This document shows, one piece after another, positions 10,736-19,974 of a stretch of 64,000 bases of DNA (the stretch's first letter is position 1; each line of letters opens with the position of its first letter). A program made the position numbers and the translations under genes. The notes beneath the pieces are model-generated. The model was given only the letters and a program-made list of their open reading frames with translations. It was not told the DNA's origin and did no database searches. The DNA comes from Hygrophila difformis (taxonomy: Eukaryota > Streptophyta > Magnoliopsida > Lamiales > Acanthaceae). The stretch is taken from the NCBI GenBank assembly GCA_030278955.1, contig JAOANR010000003.1, forward strand, positions 49,696,902 to 49,760,901, in the 5' to 3' direction.

Positions 10736-10775
10736 CTAGTATTTTTTGCCTGCGCTCCGCGCACGGGCGATGCCT
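10736..10775 (-). mobile_element. Helitron-like 3' terminus
   Basis: On the minus strand a GC-rich hairpin (GCGC, three-base loop, GCGC, with flanking GCC/GGC) is followed by an A-rich spacer and CTAG, then T. This is the Helitron 3' end pattern of hairpin, about 8-12 bases, CTRR and insertion before T. The matching 5' TC end was not identified, so the body length is unknown. Confidence 0.4.
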
Positions 10776-13289
10776 TTTTTTTTCTATTTTAATAAATTAA
10801 CTTAATAATTTGTTAAGTTAATTACAAAATAAATTTACATCAAATACATCCACATTTTTTCCCCAATATAAGTATTACCCTTTCTAAATTTTAAAAGTCT
10901 AAAATACATCCACATTTTTGCCCCCAATTTAAGTATAAAATGCTCAAGTAATAAATTAATAAAAGAAAAACAAATGTATTGAAGCGCAAGATACATCAAA
11001 TGTCTTATCCCAAAAAGACTGTTCGAATATAAAATAGAATTTCAAGCTAAAGAGATAATATTCATGGACATGAGCCACCGTGCCATCCATTAGTCACCAT
11101 GTTTCCATTAGATCTATATTTAAAAGAACTAATAAGTAGTTGAAATATTTATTATTTAAATACAATGGCAAAAAATTAAAAAGAAATATTGACCTTTTCT
11201 TTCTTTCTTTAGAAACTAAGAAATTTAGTAAGATTGAAAAGCTAAGTGATATAATTAAATGCAGAGGAGGCAACTACCAAGATTTCATTGGGAGTCTGAA
11301 TTGCAATCATTGAACCTCTACTGAATTCACCAGATTATATTAAACACACATTCAATTCAACCAGAATGTGTTCTTTTCATTGCGATTCTGGCTTTCTATT
11401 CATCATCATCTTCATGTCTTCTTTTCATGTACAATATTTAAGTGCATGCATTTTAATTCTAACCTTCAAATGATAATCCAAAATGCATATAATAGAACAT
11501 GAATTACATAAATTTTGATGAATATAAAGCTCAAGCCACATTCAATTCACAACCATAATCAAATCCCAAACAAAACCTAAAAAATGACCAAAATAAAGAT
11601 AAATCAAATGCAACTCAAGCATAAGAATTTTTTTTCTTTTTTAAATTGTGTGTTGCAGACACAACTACAAAGCAAAAAAGGCAATCTCATATTCCTAGCT
11701 GATGATGGAGTCACGGGTGGCTATTGAAATAATAATTCATCATATTTGTACCACTAATCTGTCCAAACTGTTGCTAAAATTTTATTAAATGTAAACTCAC
11801 AATTGTTTAGGTCCAGTTTCATAAAGCAGCCAAAGAACTTATTTAATATTCAATTCTCAATGCAAATCAGTCACTGAAGGAGCTGAAGCTGGAATTACTA
11901 TATAAAACTAAAATATCAATACTAATGAAAACTATGGTTTGGGGCATGGTCGAAGAGTTTGAGTAAAAACAGAGTTCTTGTTCCGTTCCTTTTTTCTTCA
12001 TGTCGTTTTTTCACCAATGGCAGATTGACTGATGATTATTTTCCTATATTTCGTCTCCCTAAAGAGCCCTAAAGTTTCTAATCTATTAATTAAACGATAA
12101 ACCAAACAATATTATAGAATCCCAAATCAAGTCATAATTTTGCCCACATTTTTTAATGAAATAGGTTGCATTGCAAAATCATTAATCAAATAAATCCATG
12201 GCTTAAAATTATTCAGCATTCTTATGTCTGTAATTTTGAAAAATTTTATCAGCACATAACTGAGGGAGAAAAATTTTGAAAAACTCAGCCTCCTCAACAG
12301 GAATATTAGTAGAACAAAGCGATAAAAGAGTCAATCAATTCTCACAATAGGAACAGGGAGATATATTTAACGGCAAGAACGAAGAAGAAGAAGTTCATCC
12401 TAACTGTGAGCAGTCTTCTATTTTTCTGCGAATCCATATTTTTCTCGGCTGTAGGGAGATGGGAAGACATGACAATCATGACTATAGTTTAACTTGTATA
12501 ACATGATGAAACTTTAAGTGAAAGTCCGTGTGTGATAGTAGCACATTAATAAATGTAAAAAATATTCAAGAACGGATGTAGTATATTTTAATTCTCATTT
12601 ATGGTTATTACAATCAATGAACCGAGATGTTAACCAATTGCATGAATACAGAACATTATTCTAAACAAATTCAAGGATTTTTAATCAACTCTGATTCCAA
12701 TTTTTGCTTCCCGAATCCGAATCAAATGCCCCCATAGCACCTAAACTTAGCATCAGTCCCAAATAAAATATCTGCCCTGAACAACATGAAAAACTCTTAA
12801 GAACCCATTTACTCTAAAACATTGGGTGTGAAAACTTTTCCAATGTGAAATGAAGGATCCGCTAGCAACATTTCAGAAACCATCATCAACATCACCATCA
12901 TAATCTAATTAGCTTTTACATTATTTCTTATTTTCAAAATTTTCCAGGTCTTACCTTTCCCTTTCCCTTTTAATAAGACCCGAAGTGTTTAAATATTCTA
13001 TCCATAAGTCAGGAGCATCCACATAGATCATTTGTATGATGATTAGACCATCTTAGTATACTTCTCTCATTTTCAAATGAAAAGCTGATATTGATGTGAG
13101 AAAATGCAAGTAGGCAATATTCAGTTATAGACTTATAGCTTCTAGGTCTTTTGTCATTCTCAAATTTAACATTTTCACAAGAAACACAACAGATTATCAC
13201 TTTTTTGCCAAAATTCTAATGGGAGATTTAATTGCAAGTTATCCAGAAAAACTCAAAAACTCATTGAAGTCTGAAGAAACTCATAATTC
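10776..13289. other. AT-rich intergenic DNA
   Basis: No gene is supported across about 2.5 kb. One minus-strand stretch near 11265-11315 reads RGSMIAIQTPNEIL between acceptor-like and donor-like sites and could be an isolated exon relic. I cannot assign it. A Stowaway-like end fragment lies near 12572-12590. The region could in part be the body of the Helitron-like element ending at 10736. Confidence 0.4.
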
Positions 13290-13560
13290 CACCAGCATCA
13301 AAATCGAAACACAGAAAGAATATTCACATAACTCCTAGGCATTCTGTCAAACATCATGTAGGCATATATAGTGAGCAATATCAACACTCCAATTCCGCCA
13401 ACATTAAAATCGAAACACAGAAAGAGAAATAGAAAAATTCATATAATTCCTGGGCATTCTGTCAAACATCTTGTAGGCATATATAGTGAGCAATATCAAA
13501 TTCATAGCAACATCAACACTCACCAACATCAAAATCGAAACACAGAAAGAGAAATAGGAA
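13290..13560. repeat. Three-copy tandem repeat, ~105-125-bp period
   Basis: AAAATCGAAACACAGAAAGA recurs near 13300, 13407 and 13531. CTGTCAAACATC(A/T)TGTAGGC followed by ATATATAGTGAGCAATATCA occurs twice. The copies carry small insertions. Confidence 0.75.
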
Positions 13561-13879
13561 TATTGCAGTGACTTTAGCGATAATAAAAGCAGAAATAGTT
13601 AGACAAATTACAGAGATGATTAATCTGAAGAGAAAAACAACGAATTGCTGAGATCATTATTTTACCTTATTTAGATTCGATCGCGTAGAAGAGAAGACTG
13701 ATGAGAGTAGAGAGAAAGAACTGAATGCGTCTGCGAAATTTTTGATTCGATCGCGCAGAAAGGAAACTGGAAACTGATGAGAGTAAAAAGAAAGAGCAAT
13801 GCGACAGAAAATTTGAAGACTTTGGGGTGGGTTAAAACCGAGATAGAGAGAAGGGAGAATGAAGAATGACTAAACAATA
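13561..13879. other. Intergenic DNA beside the GATC-rich element
   Basis: The minus ORF 13671-13910 is hydrophobic and has no domain. GATTCGATCGCG(T/C)AGAA occurs twice (about 13676 and 13744), which suggests a small duplication. Confidence 0.4.
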
Positions 13880-14530
13880 GATCAAGATCAGATCTTAAGA
13901 TCCTAGACAAAAAAATATATATTCATATTGCAGATTAGCAAATTACAATAACCAATATCAATATCAATATCAATGAACAATAATTTGTTTAGCAAAAAAA
14001 CGGATAATAATTGAGCATTTAAGACATAATGCCTGAGCTGGGGTTGGATTTGTCATTAAAAAATTCCCCATTTTTGTCAGTCTCAACCACTGTCTTATTG
14101 GATTCATCATCGTCCATCTGGGCGGGGGTTTAGGACTAAGATCTCCATCAGCAGGGGCGCTGGAAAGGGATGCTACGGCAAGGGCGGCGGTAGAAAGAGG
14201 AAGGGGATGCGAGCGCGACAATCGGAAGAGAAGGGAATACGATGGCGACGTCAACAACAGGAAGATGAATTGGAAGAGGAAGATGAAGGGGATGCGTGAA
14301 AGATGGAGATGCAAATAAAAATCCATAGATCTGGATTTTGGAAAAGAATAGAGGACTGAAAAACGAAAATATGAGATGAAAAATAAGAGAGAGTGGGATC
14401 GGATCGTTCAAATATTTTAAGATCTTGTATAGATCCTATAGATCTTATCCAGATCTCATCCTAATTTAGATCATATACAGATCTTGATCGTTTTGGCTTT
14501 GTGGGATCGTAAGATTCTAAGATTTAGATC
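13880..14530. mobile_element. Probable non-autonomous element with GATC-rich ends
   Basis: Four GATC sites lie in 13880-13902 and eleven in 14397-14530. The two ends share inverted GATCAAGATC(A/T)G-type sequence. The interior (about 14100-14330) is much more GC-rich and resembles a captured gene 5' end on the minus strand (118-residue ORF 13970-14326, no recognisable domain). I infer a transposon that may carry a gene fragment; the family is unknown. Confidence 0.35.
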
Positions 14531-14865
14531 TAGATTTTAATAACACTGGAATGAAGAATGAAGAAGGAAGAAATGAATAATGAAGACACGGAAAGATAGA
14601 GGGATTATTTAATTTAATTTTTTTGAAAAAGAAGCTTTACAATTTTAGAATTTTAGAATTTTTGGCATAAGTAGAATTAATCAGCACTAAGGTGTATCTT
14701 CACGATTAATCAGCGCTGAAGTGGATTAATTAGGTTCGTTGATCTAAAAATAAATATATAATGACTGATTAACCCCTTAAAATTAAAAAGAACAAATTAA
14801 AATTAATAAGGGCAATGGAGTCTGTAAAGACAAAAAAGTATTCTTGATTTATTACATAGATGATG
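14531..14865. other. AT-rich intergenic DNA
   Basis: I see no gene. ATTAATCAGC(A/G)CT is repeated near 14678 and 14706. Confidence 0.4.

Positions 14866-14922
<57 letters not shown>
14866..14922. repeat. (ATA)n microsatellite
   Basis: About 19 uninterrupted trinucleotide units. The poly-isoleucine ORF across it is an artefact of the repeat. Confidence 0.95.
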
Positions 14923-15084
14923 GTAAAATATTTTGATATTAGGACTCATGTTTCCCGGTTATGCCAGCAGATTTGTATGAAACATATTTGGTTGATTCCA
15001 GTACAAGTAGAAGGTTATGTTCCTAATATAACGATTTTAGAACATTTATTTTATTCTCCTACATGTTACATAGGTTTAAAATTA

Positions 15085-15188
15085 CATGATTAGTCTAGCA
15101 CCTTGCACTGTAGCCAGGATATTCTCACTTAATTTGCATGATTAGTCTAGCACCTTGCACTGTAGCCAGGATATTCTCACTTAATTTG
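15085..15188. repeat. Perfect 52-bp tandem duplication
   Basis: The unit at 15085-15136 is repeated without a mismatch at 15137-15188. It begins CATGATTAGTCTAGCACC. Perfect identity points to a recent event or an assembly slip. Confidence 0.9.
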
Positions 15189-15899
15189 CTTAAAGCAAAA
15201 CAGCGGATTCGAAAATTATTTGGCAATTACCATCAAAGTTTCTAGAGATTATACCTAAGATTTCCTAGCATACCTCCAAATCTGTGAGTGTTTTTCAGAA
15301 CTTGCAATGTGAATTGCAAGCCAACAAAAAAGAATACATTAATTGCCCAAAGCATAACCTCAGTACTCAAATGCAGGAGCAAAAGAGAGAGACACAAGTG
15401 ACTACTTCAAAGAAATTGAGGCCAAGCAACATATATTGATAGGGGTATAAAGTATCAAAACAATGTCCTTACAAAACAAATCCACAAAACAATATGTAGT
15501 AATTCAATTTACTAATCAAAAGACCACTACCATGATCAGATTCTAAAATAGCTTCATTGAGAAAAAAAAATAGTCTATCAATTAATTAGGAGAGCAGTAC
15601 GTTGATTAGATTCCTGAATAGTTTTCACTGATAAGAATATAAAAATATCCAGCATGATGACGGATTGCCGCATTGCTCTCACAGACCGGAGAAAAACATA
15701 ACAGGTACTGTAATACATAAAAGTCCTAAAAAGAATTGCATAGACAGGAAGGGGGTGCGGAAAATTTGGCAACACAATTGCTACATCAGAAAACACAACC
15801 CCCGCTACAACTTGTTAGCATATCTATAAATCGATAAGCCTAAACTCAACATGGATTTGCCGAAAAGCCAAACAACTCAAATGCTAAAGGGATTCTTAC
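15189..15899. other. Non-coding DNA downstream of a possible minus-strand exon
   Basis: If the frame at 15900-16150 is a first exon, later exons should lie here on the minus strand. The candidate at 15578-15796 is hydrophobic and I cannot place it convincingly. No other feature is supported. Confidence 0.35.
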
Positions 15900-16150
15900 C
15901 CGATGGAAGACGCAGGCGAAAGGAGCTGGAGGAACGGAGACGTGCAAAGGTGTGGGCAGAGACGGCCGGACAACTTATGTGGTTGGAGATGGAGGCAGAG
16001 AGGACAGCGGTTGAGGAGAGGTGTGCAGAGTTGGCGGCTCAAGACGGTTGTATTTTTGCAAGGAAACGGATTACCAGAGCTAGGGCATCTCGAGGCGGAG
16101 GAAAAATGGAATGCGGCGGCGTTGGTAGGCGGCAGATAACAGCAGACCAT
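15900..16150 (-). CDS. Possible first exon of an unrecognised gene
   Basis: The minus strand has an ATG at 16150 and an open frame of 83 codons (MVCCYLPPTNAAAFHFSSAS...), ending at a strong donor (GG then GTAAGAA) at 15899. The peptide is rich in serine, alanine, proline and cysteine with few acidic residues, which would suit an organelle-targeting N-terminus. No family is recognised and no convincing next exon was found. A plus-strand ORF (15851-16195) overlaps it, so codon usage alone cannot decide. It could also be a gene relic. Confidence 0.3.
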
Positions 16151-16270
16151 GGTGAGGGTTGCGTTCGTACGTGGTGGCGGCGACGGCTTCTCTAAGGTTC
16201 TGCTATATGGGACTGAGAGGAGAGGACGAAACAAAGGGGGGAAATAAGATGATAGGGGGTAACGGGTCGA

Positions 16271-16340
16271 CCCAAAAAAAGAAACAATTAAGTAAATAAA
16301 TAAAACCCAAAAAAAGAAACAATTAAGTAAATAAATAAAA
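16271..16340. repeat. Perfect 35-bp tandem duplication
   Basis: Units at 16271-16305 and 16306-16340 are identical (CCCAAAAAAAGAAACAATTA and 15 further bases). Confidence 0.9.
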
Positions 16341-16560
16341 CCCTAGGCCCTAAACTCCAACGGACCCAATTCTTCTCCCATCACCACCGTCGTTCCCAAT
16401 TCTCCTCCTCAGCGAGTTCACCAAAAAAAGATTCTCCTCCTCAGCGTTGCCACTGAACGGTTTGAATCCGTCACCTCCGTCTTCGGAGAGTACGCCCTCG
16501 AAAGTCTTCATTCATCTATCCGCGAGCGAGTCCTCATCTTCTTCGTCGATCGCCACAGGT
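16341..16560 (+). pseudogene. Gene-start-like fragment ending at a donor
   Basis: CT-rich sequence like a 5' UTR passes into an open frame reading ERFESVTSVFGEYALESL and then HSSIRERVLIFFVDRHR. It ends at CACAG followed by GTACGTG. No in-frame ATG is visible. The following sequence to 17.2 kb does not continue the frame clearly. I do not recognise the protein. It may be the first exon of a decayed plus-strand gene together with the F-box-like piece. Confidence 0.3.
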
Positions 16561-16705
16561 ACGTGTTTGTGATTTATTTGTCACCAAGAGTTTATACGGT
16601 TGCTCTGCTATCTGATTGGTTTACAATTTTTTCCTTTCCTTTTCAAGTTTCTCTGCATAAATAATACTATTAGAAATAATGTTCCTCGTTTCTCACCACT
16701 TCTCT

Positions 16706-16855
16706 GATTTATGTGTTTATGCATTTTCTGCAGTATTCTATTGTGTTATTAGGGTCATGTTTGTAAGCACTGGTGATTCTGATTTATGTGTTTATGCCTT
16801 TTCTGCAGTATTCCATTGTGTTATTAGGGTCATGTTTGTAAGCACTGGTGATTCT
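16706..16855. repeat. 75-bp tandem duplication
   Basis: Units 16706-16780 and 16781-16855 differ at only two positions. Each contains TTCTGCAGTATTC, an acceptor-like motif, so a splice site may have been duplicated. Confidence 0.9.
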
Positions 16856-16889
16856 GTTTCTTAAATGTTTGGTAGAGAGAATTAGGCCA

Positions 16890-17200
16890 AGAAAAATGGA
16901 TTTGATCCGGATATTTCAAATTTGAGAATTGAAACAATCCTCTCATATTTGGATTTCGATTCTCTCCCAATAAAAGAGCAGTAGAAAAGAAATGGCGAGT
17001 TTTCGTGGCGAGGGCATCTAAAACTAAAAAATCAATTCTCGCCCTTTCTTGTCTCTCCGATTCCCACCTTGAGCTTAGCAGCACACCCCTTCGCGGGAAT
17101 CTTCACCGTCTTTTTCTCCTCATTTTTCGTCCCTTCTGGTCATCATCTTTCAACTTCTGCCCATTGTTTGTCATCATTCGTCTGAGTCTTTCAGGTTCAG
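16890..17200 (+). pseudogene. F-box-like remnant
   Basis: One frame reads FDPDISNLRIETILSYLDFD and then SLPIKEQ before a stop. A second frame continues with KWRVFVARASK. The pattern ILSYLDFDSL...KWR resembles the core of a plant F-box motif (substrate receptors of SCF ubiquitin ligases). The stop and frame change mean it cannot encode an intact protein as read. No kelch, LRR or FBD repeats follow. Confidence 0.3.
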
Positions 17201-17509
17201 CATTTACCTATTCTCACTGTCCAACGGTACATTTCTTTATTTCTGAGTAATGTGAATATGTGTTTATCTGAATTTAATTATGTGAGACCGACAAAAATTG
17301 CAATGGATTTCTTAGAATATGAAAATCAATTGTGATACTTTGATGGGGACATTGGTAAAAATTGTAATGTAATTGGTTTTTGCCAATTTTGTCGATGGCG
17401 GATGGCGGGTCATGGCAAATTGCCAAAATACCATCATAGGGTTATAGCGTGTGGTGTGGGGGATTATGGCGGCCGTTAAATATATTAAATTAAAATTATT
17501 TTTAATTTT

Positions 17510-17678
17510 TAGGTGAATACCATCCCAGGCCATATTAGACCTAAGACTAATCCCTCGAGAATCTGCAAGGGCAATTAAGGGCGCCTCTCCCAAAGCAATT
17601 TTTTATATACACAAGGCTCGAACCCGAGATCCTGCTTAAGCGACTAGAGCTCATCCACTCAAGCCAACTGCTGTTGGT
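17510..17678 (-). mobile_element. tRNA-derived SINE with 18-bp target duplication
   Basis: On the minus strand TGGCTTGAGTGG resembles an RNA polymerase III A box and GGGTTCGAGCCT a B box, at the expected spacing. About 100 bp of body and a short A-rich tail follow. The same 18 bases, AAAATTATTTTTAATTTT, flank it at 17492-17509 and 17679-17696. That is a perfect target-site duplication, as left by LINE-assisted insertion. The element is about 169 bp and looks complete. Confidence 0.85.
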
Positions 17679-17813
17679 AAAATTATTTTTAATTTTAAGA
17701 AAATATTAGAAACAAAAAATAATAGAGAAAAATTGAATAAAAATATTCAAATAAAATAAAATTCATAAAGTATTTAAAATCTAAAACAAACACAAATAAC
17801 AAAAGGGTACAAA

Positions 17814-18712
17814 TACTACTCATTCCGTCCCGCGAAATGTGGTTTTTTTTTTGGCACGGTAATTTAAGTAGTGAGTTTTAGTAGTTAAAGTGGTGTAGGC
17901 ATCTTGTGTTTAAGATTCTAATGAATTTTGATACTGTTTATTGTTTAACTTTGACTTAATATTATGTAATGATATAATTAGCGAAAAATATTCAAGTTTG
18001 ATCTTGTTAAAATCGTCTAATCGTGTAGTTTCATAATATATATTTTATACAATTTTTATTTGTACCAATTTTAAAATATTAAGAATTAAAGAAATGCTAG
18101 GGACTGTAGATAGAAAAGTAAAAGTGCATTGAAATTTGTGCGAATAGTAAGAGCCCGTTTGGATTGACTTCTAGGGATGTGCTTTTGGCTTTTGCTTCTG
18201 CCAAAAGCACTTCTAATAGAAATTAGGTGTTTGTTTTGGCTTTTAGAAAAAGCAAAAGCACCTCGAAAAACGAAAAAAGTGCTTCTGGGAGAAGCAGCCC
18301 ATGGAGTGCTTCTCCCAAAAGTAGAAGCCAAAAACACCTCGTAAAATGTGCAAGGACTTAAATACCCCCACTACTTAATATAAATCACACTATAAATATA
18401 TCTTATTATCATATTAAGTAGCATGCCCTTTTTGGTAATTACCACACTCTAAAAGCACTTTTCATTTTTATTCATCCAAACATATTTTTTAGAAAAAGCC
18501 GCTTTCCAAACATTCTATCTAAATACAAAAGTTATATGGTTTTGCTTTTGACTTCTGCTTCTACTTTTGGCTTCTGCTTTTTTCAAAAGTCAATCCAAAT
18601 GGGCCCTAAAAGTGAGAACTTTTAATGTAATTTGACAACAATTAAAATTCTAATCAAACTTATACTATTATTTAAATTTATCTAAAAATGGAAAATAGTC
18701 AAATTTCGTGGG
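17814..18712. mobile_element. Stowaway-like MITE interrupted by a second MITE
   Basis: The left end carries ATTCCGTCCCGCGAAATGTGG and the right end ATTTCGTGGGACACCAAA, partial inverted matches. The left interior (about 17930-18080) is clearly related to the MITEs at 21101-21351 and 58579-58842 (shared TGTTTATTG...CAACTTTGAC-like and ATATATTTTA segments). The 18151-18606 element is inserted in its right half. Confidence 0.45.
18151..18606. mobile_element. Harbinger/Tourist-like MITE
   Basis: The left end GAGCCCGTTTGGATTGACTT and the inverted right end GGGCCCATTTGGATTGACTT match at all but two positions. TAA flanks both sides (18148-18150 and 18607-18609). The 456-bp interior is non-coding, with internal inverted copies of CTTTTGGCTTTTGCTTCTG-like sequence. 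Confidence 0.85.
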
Positions 18713-18738
18713 ACACCAAAAAGACAGAAACAAAACAG

Positions 18739-18834
18739 AGAGTCTGGGCAAAGAAACGCAATAGAGGCTGGGCAAAGAAACGAAACAGAGTATGGGCAAA
18801 GAAACGAAATAGAGAGTGACAAAGAAACGAAACA
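18739..18834. repeat. 24-bp minisatellite, four units
   Basis: GGGCAAAGAAACG(A/C)AA recurs at 18746, 18770 and 18794, with a decayed fourth unit near 18818. It lies just upstream of the probable transcription start of the ATG14-like gene. Confidence 0.8.
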
Positions 18835-18993
18835 AAAGGAGAAAACAAGAAAGAAACTGCTTCACCGCCGGCAGCGCTGCTCGTCGTCAATCGCCGGATA
18901 TCCGCCGCTGCTTGCCGTTGTATCGCCGGAGATCCGCCGCCGCTTGCCGTTGTCGCCGGAAGTCCGCCGCTACTGGCCAGAGTAGGGAAGACG
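18835..18993 (+). promoter_or_regulatory. Probable 5' UTR first exon of the ATG14-like gene, with TCGCCGGA repeats
   Basis: A GC-rich block holds three units of about 30 bp starting TCGCCGGA at 18891, 18923 and 18953. It ends near a GTAGGTATTTT donor-like site at 18994. With the acceptor TTTTCCAG just before the start codon at 19975, it would form a 5' UTR exon and an intron of about 970 bp. This is inferred; transcripts would settle it. Confidence 0.35.
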
Positions 18994-19145
18994 GTGTAGG
19001 TATTTTTTTTATTCTTAACCCTAATTTCTAACCCTAAATTCGACCTTTAAAGCCGGATCTGGATCGGATCTTTCTAAATCTTTCGAAAATATCTATGGAA
19101 ATTGGCTGTATCTTTCTTAAATTTCAAGAAACTCTCTAAAATCCG

Positions 19146-19290
19146 CCATGGCTGCCATGGCCTCTGCCACCGCCATGGGCCATGGCGGCCGCCATCCCCA
19201 CCACGGCATATGCCGTGGCAGAACCTGGTAAGGCGTGGAATAGGCTCAAATCCCGCCACCACCACCCGCCATGGCGCCGCTATGGCCGCC
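19146..19290. repeat. CCATGG-rich palindromic cluster
   Basis: Five CCATGG sites occur at 19146, 19155, 19173, 19180 and 19269. A perfect 18-base palindrome, CCACGGCATATGCCGTGG, lies at 19201-19218. The local GC content is far above its flanks. It resembles an eroded transposon fragment lying in the presumed 5' UTR intron of the ATG14-like gene. Confidence 0.6.
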
Positions 19291-19974
19291 ATTTGACAAC
19301 ATTTCACTTTTTGCTATTCGATTCTCAATTTCTAGAAAGAGAGAAATGTCATGGACATGCGTTTCATGTTTTTTGTGTTATATGGCTTTGTGTTACAGTT
19401 TGTTATTATTTTCTCCCCTCTATTTTTCTTAATGAATTGACGGTATTGTGGTGCAGTTATTGTTGATTCTCACTTTCATTCCTTTGTTGAATTCGTTTTT
19501 CGTTCATAACCAAGCAAGAGAATTGATTCTCAGTTTTATTTATATGTTGAATTCTCGGTTTTACAAATTACGATATGACGATAATCAAATCAATTTCCCA
19601 ATTCCGTTTCCCTGCAATTCCATTCTTTGCTATCAATTCTCTAAAATTTAATTTTCTATAGTGTCATTGATGTTTTAATTTTTCTTTAAATTAGTTAACA
19701 TTCTAACAATTGATGTTTCAATATTTATTATTGTTCTTGACATAATTGCCGAAGATTTTATCAATGCGAACGATCAACTTTCATTCAAATCTTTATGACT
19801 CAAAGCATGACTTAAAAGTTAAAACAATATTGTTAATCCTTAGTTGTGGTTGAATTGCTTGTCTGATCAAATCCATGTATCTGATTTTCTATATAATCTC
19901 TTAATTAGTTTGTAAAACCTCTAGTTTCAATTCATGGAATTTAAACCGTTTTAGAAGATTTTCCAGAAGCTGTG

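Noticed and set aside
13290..13560. CRISPR-like spaced repeats
   Set aside because: There are only three long imperfect tandem units in plant nuclear DNA, with no uniform short repeats or spacers.
14860..15093. ORF starting with poly-isoleucine
   Set aside because: It is generated by the (ATA)n microsatellite.
15851..16195. 114-residue plus-strand ORF rich in Arg/Glu
   Set aside because: It shares its bases with a minus-strand frame that ends at a better splice donor. No family is recognised and no splice structure supports the plus frame.
18816..19031. Arg-rich plus-strand ORF
   Set aside because: It is produced by the TCGCCGGA minisatellite in the presumed 5' UTR.
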